7,002 bases of DNA, taken from assembly GCA_026388445.1 (NCBI GenBank), contig JAPLJU010000098.1:1-7002 (forward strand), given 5' to 3'. Position numbers and translations under genes: made by a program. The stretch comes from Deltaproteobacteria bacterium (GTDB taxonomy: Bacteria > Desulfobacterota > Syntrophia > Syntrophales > UBA2192). Positions 5,718 through 7,002 of this stretch are shown here, one piece after another (the stretch's first letter is position 1; the number at the start of each line of letters is the position of its first letter). The notes below the pieces were generated by a model. The model did not search any database. It was not told the DNA's origin and saw nothing but the letters and a program-made list of their open reading frames with translations.

Positions 5718-5750
5718 AAAAGGCAGAAGGGCACTTTCCCTCTGCCTTTT
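5718..5750. terminator. Bidirectional rho-independent terminator
   Basis: AAAAGGCAG (5718-5726) pairs with CTGCCTTTT (5742-5750), and AGGG (5728-5731) pairs with CCCT (5738-5741), with one bulged A and a 6-base loop. The stem ends in T-rich sequence on both strands. It lies between the plus-strand small-gene pair and the minus-strand acyl-CoA dehydrogenase, which converge here, and so can end both transcripts. Confidence 0.85.
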
Positions 5751-5776
5751 GTTTGAGCCGCATCTGTTGAGAGACC

Positions 5777-6922
5777 TTATTTCAAAATTTCACGTGCGAT
5801 AATCAATCGCTGTATTTCCGAAGTGCCGCCGCCGATCGTCTGAAGTTTGGCGTCCCGCATCATACGCTCAACGGGAAACTCCTTCATGTAGCCGTAGCCG
5901 CCCAGGATCTGCACGGCTTCCGTCGTGACACGCATGGCGACTTCGGAGGTGTAGAGCTTGGCATATGCCGCAAGGAGGTTGAGATCACGATGAGCCCCCC
6001 GGTCCGCCATGTAGGCCCCTTCATAAGTGATCAGGCGTGACAACTCGATTTCCATGGCCATGTCGGCCAGTTTTGCCTGGATCAACTGGAAGGCCGCAAT
6101 CGGTTTTCCAAACTGCACGCGTTCCTTTGCATACCGGAGTGCGTATTCAAAGGCCCCGCGCGATAGGCCCAGAGACATGGCCCCCAGTACAATCCGCTCT
6201 GTGTTCAACCCGCCCATCAGGACCCGGGCGCCGCTGTTCACCTCCCCGAGAACATTTCCTGCGGGGACCCGGCAGTCCTGAAAAACCAGCTCGCCCGTGG
6301 GGGATCCCCGCCAACCCATTTTTTCGAATTTTTTCCCTCTCTCGAAACCGGGAAAATCCTTTTCGATGATGAAGGCGGTCACACCGTGGGCTTTCTTCTC
6401 CGGGGCCGTCTTGGCGTAAACGATGAAGACATCGCCGACGGGCCCATTGGTGATGAAGGTCTTCGTGCCGTTGAGGACATAGTCACCCGCCTTTTCCTCC
6501 GCCCGGAGCCTCATGGACATGACGTCGGAGCCTGCCGAGGGTTCCGTCATGGCCAGCCCCCCGATGAGATTTCCGCCGCACAGGGGCGGAAGGTATCTTG
6601 AGAGCTGATCCGGGCGGCCGTTTCTACGGATATTGTCGACGCAGAGATCGGCATGATCCGCGTAGGTGGCGGCCGTCGATCCGCAGTGGACGGCGAGCTC
6701 TTCGGTGACGATGCACATCTCCATGTAGCCCGCGCCGGCACCTCCATATTCTGCCGGGGCGGTAATGCCCAGCACCTGGAGTTCTGCCAGTCGTCTGAAG
6801 CTCTCCTCCGGGAAGCGCTCCTCCCGGTCGATCTCGTAGGCAAGCGGCGCGACTTCGTTTTTCGCGAAAGATGCAATCATCTCTCTGAGCATTTTCTGCT
6901 CATCCGTGAGTTCCGGCAGCAT
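5777..6922 (-). CDS. Acyl-CoA dehydrogenase, isovaleryl-CoA dehydrogenase-like
   Basis: This 381-residue flavoenzyme would oxidise an acyl-CoA to the 2,3-enoyl-CoA using FAD and pass electrons to electron-transfer flavoprotein. The N-terminal helical domain spans about 4-117. The beta domain includes MTEPSAGSD (125-133) and KTFITNGPVGD; the C-terminal helical domain has RVQFGKPIAAFQLIQ (268-282), GGYGY and GGGTSEIQR. The catalytic base appears to be E242 in GLNTER, the position used by isovaleryl-CoA dehydrogenase. At the usual medium/short-chain position, just before the final GT, there is a glycine (G365), as expected for that subgroup. Branched-chain substrate and leucine degradation are therefore likely but not proven; other subfamilies share this placement. 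An in-frame GTG at 6925 sits one base from the Shine-Dalgarno aaggagg, while the ATG at 6922 has a 4-base gap and is preferred. It ends at a shared terminator. Confidence 0.92.
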   Translation of the reverse strand: MLPELTDEQKMLREMIASFAKNEVAPLAYEIDREERFPEESFRRLAELQVLGITAPAEYGGAGAGYMEMCIVTEELAVHCGSTAATYADHADLCVDNIRRNGRPDQLSRYLPPLCGGNLIGGLAMTEPSAGSDVMSMRLRAEEKAGDYVLNGTKTFITNGPVGDVFIVYAKTAPEKKAHGVTAFIIEKDFPGFERGKKFEKMGWRGSPTGELVFQDCRVPAGNVLGEVNSGARVLMGGLNTERIVLGAMSLGLSRGAFEYALRYAKERVQFGKPIAAFQLIQAKLADMAMEIELSRLITYEGAYMADRGAHRDLNLLAAYAKLYTSEVAMRVTTEAVQILGGYGYMKEFPVERMMRDAKLQTIGGGTSEIQRLIIAREILK

Positions 6923-7002
6923 CACACCTCCTTGAAGGCTGTTTTCTAAAAAAGGTTGGAGGGTAAAGGGGAAGAAGGGAGGCGGATCATGAAATCAGCC
7001 TC

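Noticed and set aside
6946..7002. Possible end of another minus-strand gene entering from beyond the window
   Set aside because: A short open frame reaches a TAG at 6948-6946 on the minus strand, but the 18 visible residues are too few and too featureless to call.
1..7002. tRNA, rRNA, CRISPR array, transposase or attachment site
   Set aside because: No spaced identical repeats, cloverleaf, transposase motif or flanking terminal inverted repeats were seen by reading both strands.

Overview
The window looks like chromosomal DNA of a GC-moderate bacterium. The best guess is a deltaproteobacterium (Desulfobacterota, Syntrophales-like). That guess rests on recalled resemblance of the proteins: a GBE1-type glycogen branching enzyme, a DUF2959 lipoprotein, a DUF3303 protein and an isovaleryl-CoA dehydrogenase-like enzyme. 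No rRNA, tRNA, CRISPR array, insertion sequence or phage gene was found, so the taxonomy is inference.

Layout. Positions 1-131 are non-coding, with a degenerate 7-bp ACTTGAA-type repeat. Positions 132-242 encode 36 residues that look like the N-terminus of a UbiA-family prenyltransferase cut short by a stop codon. A DUF2959 lipoprotein gene follows at 254-898. Two membrane metal-transport genes come next: a UreH/TauE-SafE-like protein with a histidine-rich loop (1009-1719) and a cation diffusion facilitator with a four-cysteine tail (1926-2903). A strong terminator and a plausible promoter lie between them, so they are neighbours in theme but probably separate transcription units. The CDF gene meets a minus-strand branching enzyme (2897-4762) tail to tail with a 7-bp overlap. 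A 379-bp AT-rich intergenic region holds a perfect 12-bp palindrome. It leads into two small plus-strand genes, a DUF3303 protein (5142-5399) and a 60-residue protein (5460-5642), which end at a bidirectional terminator shared with a minus-strand acyl-CoA dehydrogenase (5777-6922).

The most notable observation is in the branching enzyme. It is well conserved on both sides of one point, but about 48 residues that carry GH13 conserved region III, including the catalytic acid/base glutamate and barrel strand 5, are cleanly missing in frame. The nucleophile and the transition-state aspartate are still present. Either this is a real catalytically dead family member, or it is a deletion or assembly artefact. 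Most of the rest is ordinary metabolic and transport content. I do not see a convincing new multi-gene system. The secondary leads are the UbiA remnant, the cysteine-tailed CDF next to the His-rich transporter, and RNA structure around the start sites of the two small genes.
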